This document shows, one piece after another, positions 33,303 through 45,100 of a DNA stretch of 64,000 nucleotides. A model generated the notes under the pieces. It was not told the DNA's origin. It made no database searches and was given only the letters and a program-made list of their open reading frames with translations. Within the stretch, counting starts at the first letter, position 1. The number at the start of each line of letters is the position of its first letter. Both the position numbers and the translations under genes were made by a program. Source of the stretch: Dryas octopetala (lineage: Eukaryota; Streptophyta; Magnoliopsida; Rosales; Rosaceae); contig OY992832.1 in the NCBI GenBank assembly GCA_963921425.1, positions 18,574,835 through 18,638,834 of the forward strand, in the 5' to 3' direction.

Positions 33303-36263
33303 TCATATTTTAACTTTGGACGTTCTTCTCCGTGCGTTAACAAATACAAAGAAGGCCGAAAGGAGTACAACAAGAGGCATGCCTAATGAGAGGGCTTTCC
33401 AAGATGTTATGCCTGGCACATTTGAGCTGTTGAACATCCACTCCCACCTCTCCTGCAATTTAAACATTCATTAAGTAAAGGAAGTAAGTTCCTTTGAAGC
33501 AATCAGATGGTGTGCCAAAAAGAATAAATTTCTGATTCCCCCTTTTCAACATGTGAAATTTTGCGTATCATTGAAGCATGAAAATTATTAGCTATAGAAA
33601 ATGAAGACACTGTAAATATTAATTTACTTACAGGTTCGCATAAACAGCTATAAGGGATGAAGCAGATATGTTTTGGAACATGTCATGTGATGTGAAATGA
33701 TGCCAATCATATTGAAGACTATTTTGTAAACAGAATCAGTTTTATCATTATGTGCAGAGCATATAAAACAAAGTAAATATCTTCAGGCCAATTATGCTCA
33801 ATAACTTAATCATTATTGTCTATATAGTATATTTCAAGTCTAGCACCAGACCTCAAGATGATTAATAAAAGCTAGCAATTGACTTTCCTATATGCAGAAA
33901 AGAAAATAACTGTATACATTACTAGTAAGAGGTGGTCACTAGGGAAAACTGTTACTGTGGATGTCTGCATGTAGACGAGACAAGATAAGGCTTGGTACAA
34001 AATGGATATCTAACAGTTATTGTAATTGTGCAATGATCCCAAGCTGCTCTCCATCACGGTCAGGATTAGATTTGGACAATGAAACTAACAAGGATGCTTG
34101 GTAAATACAAAGATTTACTATGGATCGATTTGAGGTCAAGCAACCATCTGAGCACTAACATATGTGAATGCCCACTAACATACGTGAATGCCTAAAAGAG
34201 GATTTCTTTATTTTAAACCATCATAAACAGATTCCAACAATTACTATTTTAGTTTCAAAGCCCCACTAACGTATATAGAGTTGTGAACCTTGAATAAAGA
34301 GACTTACTGTGGTTTGCATTGTATGCTTGTGTTGCTTTGCAAAGATATTCTGTGCATATTTATAAAGCTCCACATCGAGGTGGTTAAGTTGCCTTATCTG
34401 CTGGAGAACCACGGCAGGAACCTGAAGGCGTGCCTGTAATATTTTAAAGGTCAAAATGTCAATAGAAAAATTGTGGGGAAGGAGAGCCCACTTTATGCAA
34501 GCCAAGAAAGGTGAGCTATAGCAACTCAACACTGACACAAATTAAATTTCTTAGAAGACAGTTCACAAGGCAAGATGCAAACAAGAGAAATAGGCTTTGT
34601 AATATTTATGTTCTATAAATCAGAGGCTTCAGGATATGTTCTAGATATATTGTATATCTAAACCAGAAGAGAAAAAGTACAAGGAGAAATGGATCCTGAG
34701 CACCCACATTAATGAATGATGCAAAAGATATCTATGGTACTAGCTAGTTTGGAGAAACTAGAAATACAGGGCTACCTCCTTTGTAAAGTTTGCTGGGGAT
34801 ATTCTCTTCAAAGAAGAGATGCGCCGGCGTGTTTGGGCCTTCCGTAAACTAGAAATGCAGTCTTCATAAGCTTCCATAAGTTCTCCCACAGTCATCTAAT
34901 AAGGTGGTAGTGAGGATCAAAGTCAACATTGTAAAAGTGGAAAACAGATCAACTTTCAACGTGTCCATATGCAAATGGGCTTACATTTTCTTTCACTGCT
35001 TCAACAGTTTCAGGTGAAGCAATCTCACTTTCCTTTCCATCTGGGGTGCTGTTCTGTCATATGTGGAAAAAGTGCAGTAAGAAAGCTACGAAAACCATTA
35101 TCCAAATGCCAAGCATTCCATCTGTTAATAATGGCTTTTGCTAATTACCTGAAGGTCCTGATTATCGAGCTTGGAATCTGAAACTGAGTAGCTCTGTTCT
35201 GTAGCACAAGTAGAAGAATGAGATAACAGCAAAATTCATTGCTAAACCAACCATATCTATAATTATCTTAAGAAAAGAAAAACTGACATGCTACCCAAAG
35301 TACTATGCAACATAAAATTCTGTAATGCTAAAAATTATTGTTTTCTTACATCACACAATTCAAAGTTGAAGTACATGTTCTTGACTTTTTTGTGCTATAG
35401 GAACTGAACAAACTGAACATGTCCATTTGATTGTTATGCATTACTACTCCTGAAAAAGGTTGGATAACAGAAATGTTAAATAGATACCACACTGACCAGA
35501 TTTGTTGTTAGCAGCACTCTCCTTACTAGAATTTGATCCTCTCAGCTGTGAAATCACCTGGGCACCAACTACATTTGCGAACATGGTAGCAGATTCTCTG
35601 TGCTCCTCAGTGAGACCAACATATAACATATCATCCAACCTCTTCTGCAAAATTTACAAATCTCTACCGTGAATGCAACCATAAGAGGGAATGAAGATTA
35701 TAAGAGACATAGTATTTATAGCAAAATACTATACAAAACTTCTAAACTTGGTTTTTTATTACCTTCGCGACTTGAAGGATGTGTTCACCAAGAGGCTTAT
35801 ACTTTTGTACGCAATGGCGCACTTCACGTGACTCTGCTAGATAGGAGTTGTTTGTCAATCCTGCAACCTTTTGAACTAAACAGTCAACCATATATTAAAA
35901 TCAATGTTATATTGCATAGACAGTAATGCTTGAATATAAAGAGAATTTCATAATTTCATCTACTTATATCCCATGGGGGCCCCACATCTATTAGATTATT
36001 CAAGAAACCCCAAAAAATACCACAAGAATTTATTCCACCACCCTCAACAGTGACATAAAACTATATGGTTAGCTTGATCATTACCAAAAATAGACTGTTC
36101 GGTACTATTTCCAAGTTAATCAGACAAAAAGAAGCCAAGTCAATCTTCCTGTTGACCAGTTTCCTTCAAAACTAATTACACAAAAATGAAAATAAAGCTT
36201 ACACCATCTCCAATGAATACGACTTCATACCAAGCACAGCCAGATAGTGGCATCTATCCCCCC

Positions 36264-36318
<55 letters not shown>

Positions 36319-38597
36319 AAAGCACCCTATCAGTCATGAAATAGTAATATTTTAATCAGCCAATATTTTAAACACTGGAGATAAATATTTAGACACACAC
36401 ACCCTAAAGCATTTCCAACCACTGGAGATTTCAAAAGTTTAATCAGTCAACATAGTAAAAGAAAATTCAATCAACAGTTTTCTGGTCGTGAAAATTTAAA
36501 TATTACCTAAAATTTAGAGAATCATTTAGTAACCAAGAATAATTTTTCTATCGTTATCCCCGTCATGGGTGGAACAACCAAAAAATTAATTAAAGATAGA
36601 AGAAGCATAAAGATTCCATGATACTAAATGGAAGCATAGGAGAATAAACTACCTGGAATGTTGCTCCGTTGTGAACAATGTCTTGAGCTATAGGGTCATT
36701 GATGTATTCATGCAATGGCATCACCATTTCCTCCATGTCGTATGGATCAATGCTCTGAACATCATTGGAGGCCCTAAGCTTTCGACCATCTCTCTGTCCA
36801 GAAAATTCAATATAAATAATGTCCCAAGGAGTAATACTGCAGCAATTCCAGGGTTGTTTGAACAGAAATATACTAAAATACATGAGAACCATGGGTCCAA
36901 GCAGTAGAGAAAAAAGCATACCCGAGCAAAAAGGTCTTCCCTCATCCATGGAACCAAATATTTCCATGGCCAAATATCCAGTGTGCTTACTCCCTTGGTC
37001 TTTGATCGTATACGTCTTGCCATTTGTGTTGCAGAAGTTAAGTTAGGATGCACCAAAAACCTAGCAGCTACCTCTACTGAAAATTCGTAAGTGCTAAAAA
37101 CACGGTCAACCGGATCCCTAAGTATTGTCACTACTGATGTTCTCTCCCTGGGAAGTTTCGACATCATGCTATAATCATCATGAGTAACCAACAACCTGCA
37201 CTCTTGTTTTCTGCATAGGGCAAAAAATTAACACCAATTAATGATGCAAATTAGAAGCAAAATTAGAAATAGCATAAGGTAAATATATTGACGATAGAAT
37301 ATAATAGTTCTGTAAGACATCCAATTTAGTTGATGCTGTCAAGCCTTGCCTTTGCTTAAGCAGTTAAAAACTTTGGTTTTGATTGCCAGACAGGGGCTAA
37401 CAAACAAAACACTGTGAAAAAAGTTTCTAAGAAAATTCATGCCTCATGATCTCTCTCCTTTCAATTATATGTTTCTCCCACTTATTACTTAATAAGTAGA
37501 ATATCAGAGTCCGAATAGTAAATGACTCTGTTAATGATATATCCTTCCCCTCTCCCAAGCAAATGGAGCTATCAAATTCCACAATATCCGTCAAGCAGTA
37601 ATTTGCACATAAAAATTGCCTTCAGAAAAACTTCCCCTCCACAATTCTACAAACCACTCTAGCCTACAGACATCCCAACTGTAAATCTATCAAAATCTTG
37701 TAAATTTCAATGCTCAATTAGACAAAGAAATATTACCTCGAGTTTACAGATTGTTTTCTTCTAAAGTAACAAAATTATTTGAACTGTAGTGATAATAAGG
37801 TGTTGAGAAATTCATTAAACTGAAAATGTCAAGAAAAGAAAATTATAAAAGCGAAAAACAAGATGTTACCTCGGATCAAATCGCAGCTTATCATAAGATC
37901 GAGGGCATTCCATAGAGCTATAGTACAACTTTCTCAAGAAACTGTTAAATGTAAATATAGCCAGAAGTATGGATCAATATGGTTGTCAAAATGCTCAGTG
38001 TCAATCTTTAGGTAAAAGTATTGGACCAATGTGGAATTACCAGTGAAAATATGTACGCCCTCCTGTTCTGGGGACATGAAGGAAAAACAGCAAATCCCTT
38101 AGTGTGTGTTTGTCTTCTTTAACTTCTTGTTCAAGTGAAGATTTTGCCCATTTTCTGACAACTCTTTCACAACGCCCAAAATCATTCTTGAAAGGAGAGG
38201 CATAGGCTGTTACAGAAGCTGCGGATGTGTTATAAAGACCACAAGATAAACGGAAACGAAAGCTGCCTGACCAATATAATAATCCAAGTAACTAAAAGAA
38301 TAAACGAAAGAAATTGGAAATAAGTAACTAAAAGAAAGGATTTAACCAAAACATCAAGGTTCTCAGTTTGTTCGGCACTCAAATGGGCTCATGGTGCATG
38401 AGATAAAAAAAACTACCTTTGCACAATATTACCAAGACCACAAAAGGTAACTCGAAAAGCATAATAGCTTGGAGACAACAAAATGAAATTGTAAGAACAG
38501 ATTAGAGGATGGCATATAGAGACTAAATTGTATCGAGTCGATACTTACCCAATCCAAGAAGCAACAGCAGGACAGATAATTTTAGAGTAGGATCCAT
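33303..38597 (-). CDS. TPST: Protein-tyrosine sulfotransferase (plant TPST), 12 coding exons
   Basis: Transfers sulfate from PAPS to tyrosines of secreted precursors in the Golgi; targets known in Arabidopsis include PSK, PSY1, RGF and CIF peptide hormones. Exons on the minus strand: 38597-38549, 38218-38041, 37941-37870, 37210-36922, 36793-36653, 35867-35763, 35644-35497, 35198-35149, 35053-34985, 34895-34776, 34433-34308, 33452-33303. All introns are GT-AG and all phases agree, giving 498 aa (Arabidopsis TPST is 500). A signal peptide (LKLSVLLLLLGLASVTAYA) occupies about 1-23. The 5'-phosphosulfate-binding motif is VPRTGGRTYFHC (65-76) and the 3'-phosphate motif RDPVDRVFSTY (131-141). A C-terminal membrane span is at about 470-488, followed by RRRTSKVKI on the cytosolic side. 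This type I topology is that of the plant enzyme, unlike animal TPST. Often single-copy in plants. Confidence 0.97.
36267..36318. repeat. Compound CT/CA microsatellite in a TPST intron
   Basis: About 30 bases of CT followed directly by about 22 bases of CA, inside the intron between 35867 and 36653. A likely length-variable marker. Confidence 0.95.
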
Positions 38598-39520
38598 ACA
38601 CCTTATTCCTACTCCAGCCACTGCTAAGCCACAAAGTAATAATAAGGCAACATTGTAATCTCCAGAATGTGCTTAAAACAATAACAGATAAAATGAAAAA
38701 CTGGGTATCTATTCTATGCACAACATGGAAATGAAAATGAACACACCTTCAAAACCAGTTTTATCTGCTCTTGAAATTTTTTCCCAAGAAATTTATTTTC
38801 CTTTCCTTTCAAACAAACAGGACCCAGAAGCCAAAACCCAAAATAGGAAACAGCGACCAGACATTTTCGAAATCACGAACGCTATAACAACCCCCCAAAA
38901 CCCTAAAAAGGGGGAAATGGAACAAAATTCGATGAAGGGTTTACTACCTGTATCGAAATTGGGGGTCTCGTGCTCATAAACGGTGTGTTGGGACTCTAGC
39001 AGACAGCTCGGACGACGATGATCAATGCGGTTGAGGCCCCCACTACCTTTCAGAACCTTCTGGAGATCCTGAAAAGGTCGGTCCCCCCAGTTTGTTTCAG
39101 ATTTTCTCAGCAACCAAACAGAGCATTTCGGCTGGATTTTCTCTTTGGTTTTGGGTCTTATGTGGATTTTTCAGCGACTCCAAATGGAAACTTGTTGTAT
39201 GGAGTTCGCATGGCGGGGTCTGTTTTCAAGGGGCAAATTCGTCAAACAAAATTGGGATTTCAGTTTCACAGGGTTATGTAATAAAGAGAGAGTTGACCAG
39301 AGAAAATAAGTGGATTTGATGACAGTTATGTTTTTAAGTTTCTGTTTTTTTTCAGTTAAAGAGATGGTGAAAAATGGAGTTAATGAGGTATAGTCGTATA
39401 CTCGTATAGAGGAGAAATGGGGAATAATACATAAAGTGATAAAACTAGAACCTACAAAAATTATTTAAAAATCGTTTTGATTTTATAAATTATTTCATAT
39501 ATATTTTCTTTTCAATTTCT
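38598..39520 (-). promoter_or_regulatory. TPST 5' leader and promoter region
   Basis: Upstream of the TPST start. A candidate non-coding first exon on the minus strand ends near 38951, where CGATACAG is followed by GTAGTAAA. The frame at 39113-38793 crosses that point but does not join in frame to any TPST exon I can define. The region is moderately GC-rich around 39000. Confidence 0.4.
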
Positions 39521-39875
39521 TGATAGAATTAGAATATCTAACTTAAAATTAATTGGCAATAGGTGGAGAGGCTCAAGACTTATAAGCACATATGCTAAGC
39601 CTTAGTTTTCTGATGTGGGACATTGCTCCACATTACTCTCACGCGTGGCAAAATTTTTGAGCCTTACATGTGAACAAATTGTATTGGGTGACGTGGGAGC
39701 AGCACGTGTGGTCGTTGGGCCTTACACGCGAATAATCAAGCTATGATATTATGATAGAATTAGAGCATCTAACCCAAAATCAATTGGCAATGGGTGGAGA
39801 GACCCAAGACTTATAAACACTTATGCTAAGCCTTAGTTTTTTGATGTGAAATATTGCTCCACATTACTCTCAACA
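39521..39875. mobile_element. Possible TRIM-like LTR pair
   Basis: Two direct repeats of about 123 bp (39521-39643 and 39752-39875) begin TGATAGAATTAGA and contain AATTGGCAAT, CAAGACTTATAA and CTCCACATTACTCTCA. They are separated by about 108 bp. The arrangement resembles a miniature LTR retrotransposon, but no primer site or polypurine tract is clear, so a local duplication of a solo LTR is also possible. Confidence 0.45.
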
Positions 39876-42191
39876 TTTCTCACATATCTCGTCTTTTTTT
39901 TTTTTTTAATTTTTTTTTCTATTTAGATTTAAGAGTATAGGGTAAGCAAAAGTTGAATTTTTTGCTGATGTAAGTGCATTATCACTTAAATTATAAATAC
40001 TCAAATCTACTCATCCTCTTTCTACACAAAATCGCATGTGATAATTTTTTCTAGTATTAGTTATTCCATGTTAATTTAACCTGGTTTTTATCTGTGTCTA
40101 ATTGTCTATGTTTTGATTTTATTTTCATGTACTTTAGATCTCTTAATTTCTAATTTAATTAATTGCTTTCAGTTGTGTCATGTCATGTGTGCGCCTGAGA
40201 GAGAGACTGTGAGAGACATAGTGAAGAGCTAATTGGCCCAACAATGGCATATGTGGGAGTGACTAGTGTTGGGACTTTGGAGTTTCAACATGCAATTTTC
40301 TAAGACTCATGTTAGAGGGTTTTCACTTTTCAGATGTTTACTATACTTATTTTTATTTGTTACCATTCTAAATATGTATTACAAATTCAAATATTACGAG
40401 TCTATAAATATGATTCTACAAATATTAAAAATTATTATGAATATATTTTTTTTCATTTGCAATTCATGCTTAATGACCATCTTGCAACATCCATGTTGGT
40501 GTGCGAGGGGAAGAGTGGAAATTTTTTTAATTTCTTTAATTTTGTGTATTGAATTTTAAAGGGATATAGTGAAACTAAGAGATTAAAAAAAAAAAAATCA
40601 AAATCAAAATTTGGGTTTAATTTAAACAGAATGATGATCATAGAAAATGACTAAAGCATTCCTGAGAGAAGGCAGATAGGCATGGTGTTGGTTTTTGGCC
40701 AGAACAGTAGACAGGTTGTTTGGAGACTATTTTATTATTGTTGTAGTGCTATAAGACAGGGTGTCCCTCTCATCCTTGGACAAAGCCACAAAGGTGGGTT
40801 GTAGTGTGCAACTTTTTTTATACATTTTGTCTTTGTTTCTTATGAAGTGTGGATGGCCATCACTCTCTGTGATCTATGTCATTGCCTCACTGAGTCACTG
40901 GTAGAGCCTCTGCCCATCCACTTACTTTTTTGCCATATGCTATGCCTCTATCATTACTATTTATTTCCTTTTTGGTAGTGCCACATCTTATGCTAGTTCC
41001 AAGTCCAAATTCCAACATTAAGGTAAAGAGGAATGAGTCGCATGTAGACATGGCAAAATCATCTATGACACATGACATGAATACGTACAAAATTATTGGG
41101 CCGAATTCTTAACGAGTTAACATGATAATAACGCGAAAATTAACGGTTCGAGTTAGTATTTTTTCCCAAAACATGATAACGACACATTATTTTAATAAAA
41201 TTTATTCTTTTTGTTTTACAAAAATATTTAGACTATTATTTATTTGTTGGATTTGTTATCTTTTAAAATGTTATAGATTTTTTTTTTTTTATATATTGAG
41301 TTAACCATAAGTTTTAACAGTATTTTAAGATGTTTCATCTATGTTATGTTATGTTATGTTTGGTTTTTTTTTTTTTTTTTTTGTAATTTTAAATATTAGT
41401 TGATTAGTTGGCCAAAAAAAAAAGGAAAAACGGATAAAACACAAAACGACACGAAAATTAAAGAGTGGGGTTTGGATTTGTTGGATGGGTTTGAGTTTAG
41501 TATAATTTCACACCACACGAAAACAACACAATACAAACATGCTAAAACAAGACACATTGTCAAGTTTAGTCCTATGAGATTGAGAATTATTGCACCACTT
41601 CATTACTCACAATAAAAAGTAGGTTGTCTTATTTGAAGGTGAGTGGTGACGGATGAGGCCATTATTATTTTTCTTGTGGGGCACGTACCTCATTCTTAGG
41701 ATAAGTTAGTTTCAGCATGAGAATAGAATACCCATGAAATGAGGGAATAAACTAGTTTTGGGCTATTGCAACTTTCATACATATTCCTGGTCATTGGGTT
41801 TGCAAAAAGGATAATGAGGTTTATGTTCTGATCATGGGGCAGAAATTGTTCTACGATTTGTCAAAACTTCAGGCTTCTCACAACAGTACAGAACAACAAA
41901 CATTTGATAATGCAACTAGAGGGGAAAAAAATCACAAATACGAATGAATTGAAGAATGAGCACTAATGAGAAATGCCATCTTTACAAAGGAGGACTATCC
42001 ATCCTAATGATATCTACAGTGCTATGCCTTGTTTTCAATATCACATTGATTGAATAAAAGAATGACTTCTGCCAGTAAGTTTGCAAGAACAACCAGTCCT
42101 GATTTCCATCTATGTTTGATGTTCAACTCAACTATATGACCCAACTTCCATGTAGGCAATATTTTGCTGTTGAGTATGAATTGGCATATAA
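39876..42191. other. Intergenic DNA and 3' flank of the EDR2-like gene
   Basis: AT-rich. At about 41090-41175 and 41430-41560 there are ACACGA- and CATGATAACG-rich words of the kind seen in old retroelement LTRs, but no boundaries. Sequence next to 42191 is probably the 3' untranslated region of the next gene. I call no gene. Confidence 0.4.
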
Positions 42192-45100
42192 TCATGGTTT
42201 CACTAAAACTGACTTAGAGGCATCCAGATGATTAAGTCGGCAGGTTCCAAGAAGATACTCTGGAAGCTCCTCTGGCGTATTTGCCTGGGCAAGAGACATT
42301 GACAATTAGATATGATATGATTATGATGAAATAATCTCCCAATTCTAGACAAAATAAAATAGAAAAAAACCAAAGTGGAGTATCAATTTCCTTTTTTTTT
42401 TGGTTTGAAGAGTATCAATTGTTACAGTAGGATAAAAATAGATATTTACCTGTATCAAAAATGCCATCTCAATGACCAGATTGTTTAGGTACCCGAGGAC
42501 AAGACTAACCACACCCCTTGCAACTGTCGATGACCCAATGTCGATACCAAGCTGAATGATAGCCAAAGATTTCAGAATTAGCACATATTATAAAAGGACA
42601 AATCTCCAGATACATACAAATTTTTACTACTATGATATAGATGTTGGCTGCATGCCAGCATCTCTCTTTGGCAATCCTGACCAGTAACCGCCTCCCCACT
42701 GTGCTCCATTTCAGAATTGTCACTCCAAAGCACAGATGATTCACGTACTTTAGCCAAACTAGAAATACAACAGATGGTTCATGCTACCTTAATGTACTTC
42801 CATAATCAGTTCTGCAAATTTACCTCCAAGTAGTTCTTCCCGTGGAAATAATTTATTTCAAGTGCTTGACCGATGAGGCATGCTTTCTTTCCCACACTCT
42901 GCTTAACAATCCATGAACCCTGGGGATGAAAGCATCAATTCTCATGACCCACAGAATATCATAATCAGGAATGGGGTTTATGGCCATATTATATAGGAAT
43001 AAATGGGAAGGTTCAAGTTAATGTCCTGGTTTCAGCTTGGCAATAAACAAGCAACAAATACAACTTAGAAACAGAAAGAGTGCATGTTCCTTTTCAGAAA
43101 AAAATAATTAAAGATATAAACAGAAAAGGGGGGGGGGGGGGGGGGGGGGGGGTTGGGAGGGGAGAGAGAGAGAAGTTAAGATAAGAATTTCACAGTTAGA
43201 TCTTGATACTTCAACAACACCAGTAAAAGTTGCACATTGTTTTCTTTTTCAGGTAAATGGTGTACATATTGTCTATTTCGTGCACATTTTAACTAAGATG
43301 AGGGGATAAAGAGTTAAAGACTGAGTATGCCATTCCAACTGGATTGCAACAATCACTACATGTACTAACCTTAGATATGTATGGTATGAGCTTAAACCTT
43401 GAATTTCTATATGCATCATCCCCCTTGATAAAACTCTCTAGCAAGGGTGCATCTTCAACTGGAGAATTCATCATATAGTATAGTGCTAGGCTGTATGTGG
43501 TTGAACCTGGGACCTGATTCACAGTAGATAATTTGGTAATCATTGATAGGCAACATGTAACAAATAATAGAAAAGTTCACAAACGACTTGATTTACCTGA
43601 ATGTTCACTATGAAGAAGAATTCTCGCCTACCCTGTGCAGCATATTTCTGCAGAACAAAAAGCATGTAAAATTGTCTTGAATTTTTTTTTTTAATGAGAA
43701 ACTTAAAAAAAAAATGTCTTGAATTACAAACATGCTTGTGCCAATTCAATGCTTAAAATTAACCTTATATGTGATAGGTGGCTAGGAAATATCATAATAA
43801 TAAGCAAATCAAATTTGCAGTTAGAGAGAACCTGAACAATGCTCCCAGGACGGCCTCCAAGATCATCTTCATGCTTGTCAGATCTTAGCCAATCCGCAGA
43901 AATCATTTGCATTAATGTGCCCTTTGCCTTAACCTGAAAAAGGGGGAAAATGAAAGCAACAAAAGGAGAATTAACAGACTGCAACACAGGCTATACTCTA
44001 ACTGCCAACTGAAGCATTAATAACATTCAAGAGGAATAAGAAAATAACTTTTACAGAGCTCTGGATTAGAAATTCCTAGTAACAATATTGGAAATCATTA
44101 TTATGGGCAGGAAATGATAAAACACTAGGCTCGCATTTAAATGTGCTACAAAGAAACAGAGATTAGAAGAAATTATGAAAATTGACAAATAAAAATCAGT
44201 TATCACAAAACAACACAAATCAGCATTCCAAGAACATGCAATCCTAAAGCTCAACTGCAAACCACATTGCAATTTCCATTTTTGGGTATGATGAACATAA
44301 TTGGAACATGCTAACACACATTTTTCTCAAAATACTCATGCTAGGCAACAATATCACTAAGGTATTTCTGTTCAAACCTTCTGATGGTCTTCCAGATAAC
44401 TTTTGCCACGAATTAGAAAAGTAGAAGGATCTGCCGCAGTCCAACTGCAAGCCAAAGTACAAGTTGAATCTTTTGGAAGAGTGGTACCGTAGTAGCATGA
44501 GATACTGTCTTCCCTTGCCATCTCTTGTAGATCCACATAACCCCTCTTCTGAACTGCAGCATATAATCTCTATCTATCATCAAATCATACACACAGCTAA
44601 ATCAAGGAAGACTACTAGATAGAAAGCCATAAATATGTTAACTAAGATATTAACCACGCATAATAACCTGCAAGATCATGCAATCTTTTCACAAAACCAG
44701 CAGCAGTTGATAACTTTGGATGATGTATATCCTGCAACTCCCAGTGAAATCAGAGTCAAGTTAGACACCGTTAGAATATAAAATAATTGTTGGTCCACAT
44801 ATCTTAACAGCTTAAGCTTTTGGAAATATTAGAAAACCAACAAAATTTATCATGGTACCAAAGCAAGAGATTTAGAGTCCAAATCCCTTCAATTGCAACC
44901 TCCCAATACAAGCTGAATTCCACATCTTGGGATCTAATTGTGGAGAGAAGAGACTCACATGTGAGGGGAGTGCTAGAATACAGAATAATTGTTGATCTAC
45001 ATTCTAACAGCTTAAAATTTTGGCAACAGTGGTAAACCAACAAACTTTATCAAATACAAGCAACAACAAGCTTTCAAATTTTTAAGCATTTAAACAAACA

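Noticed and set aside
39018..39319. Plus-strand frames upstream of TPST, suggesting a divergent gene
   Set aside because: Two overlapping frames of the same stretch, neither with recognisable motifs. More likely TPST leader and promoter.
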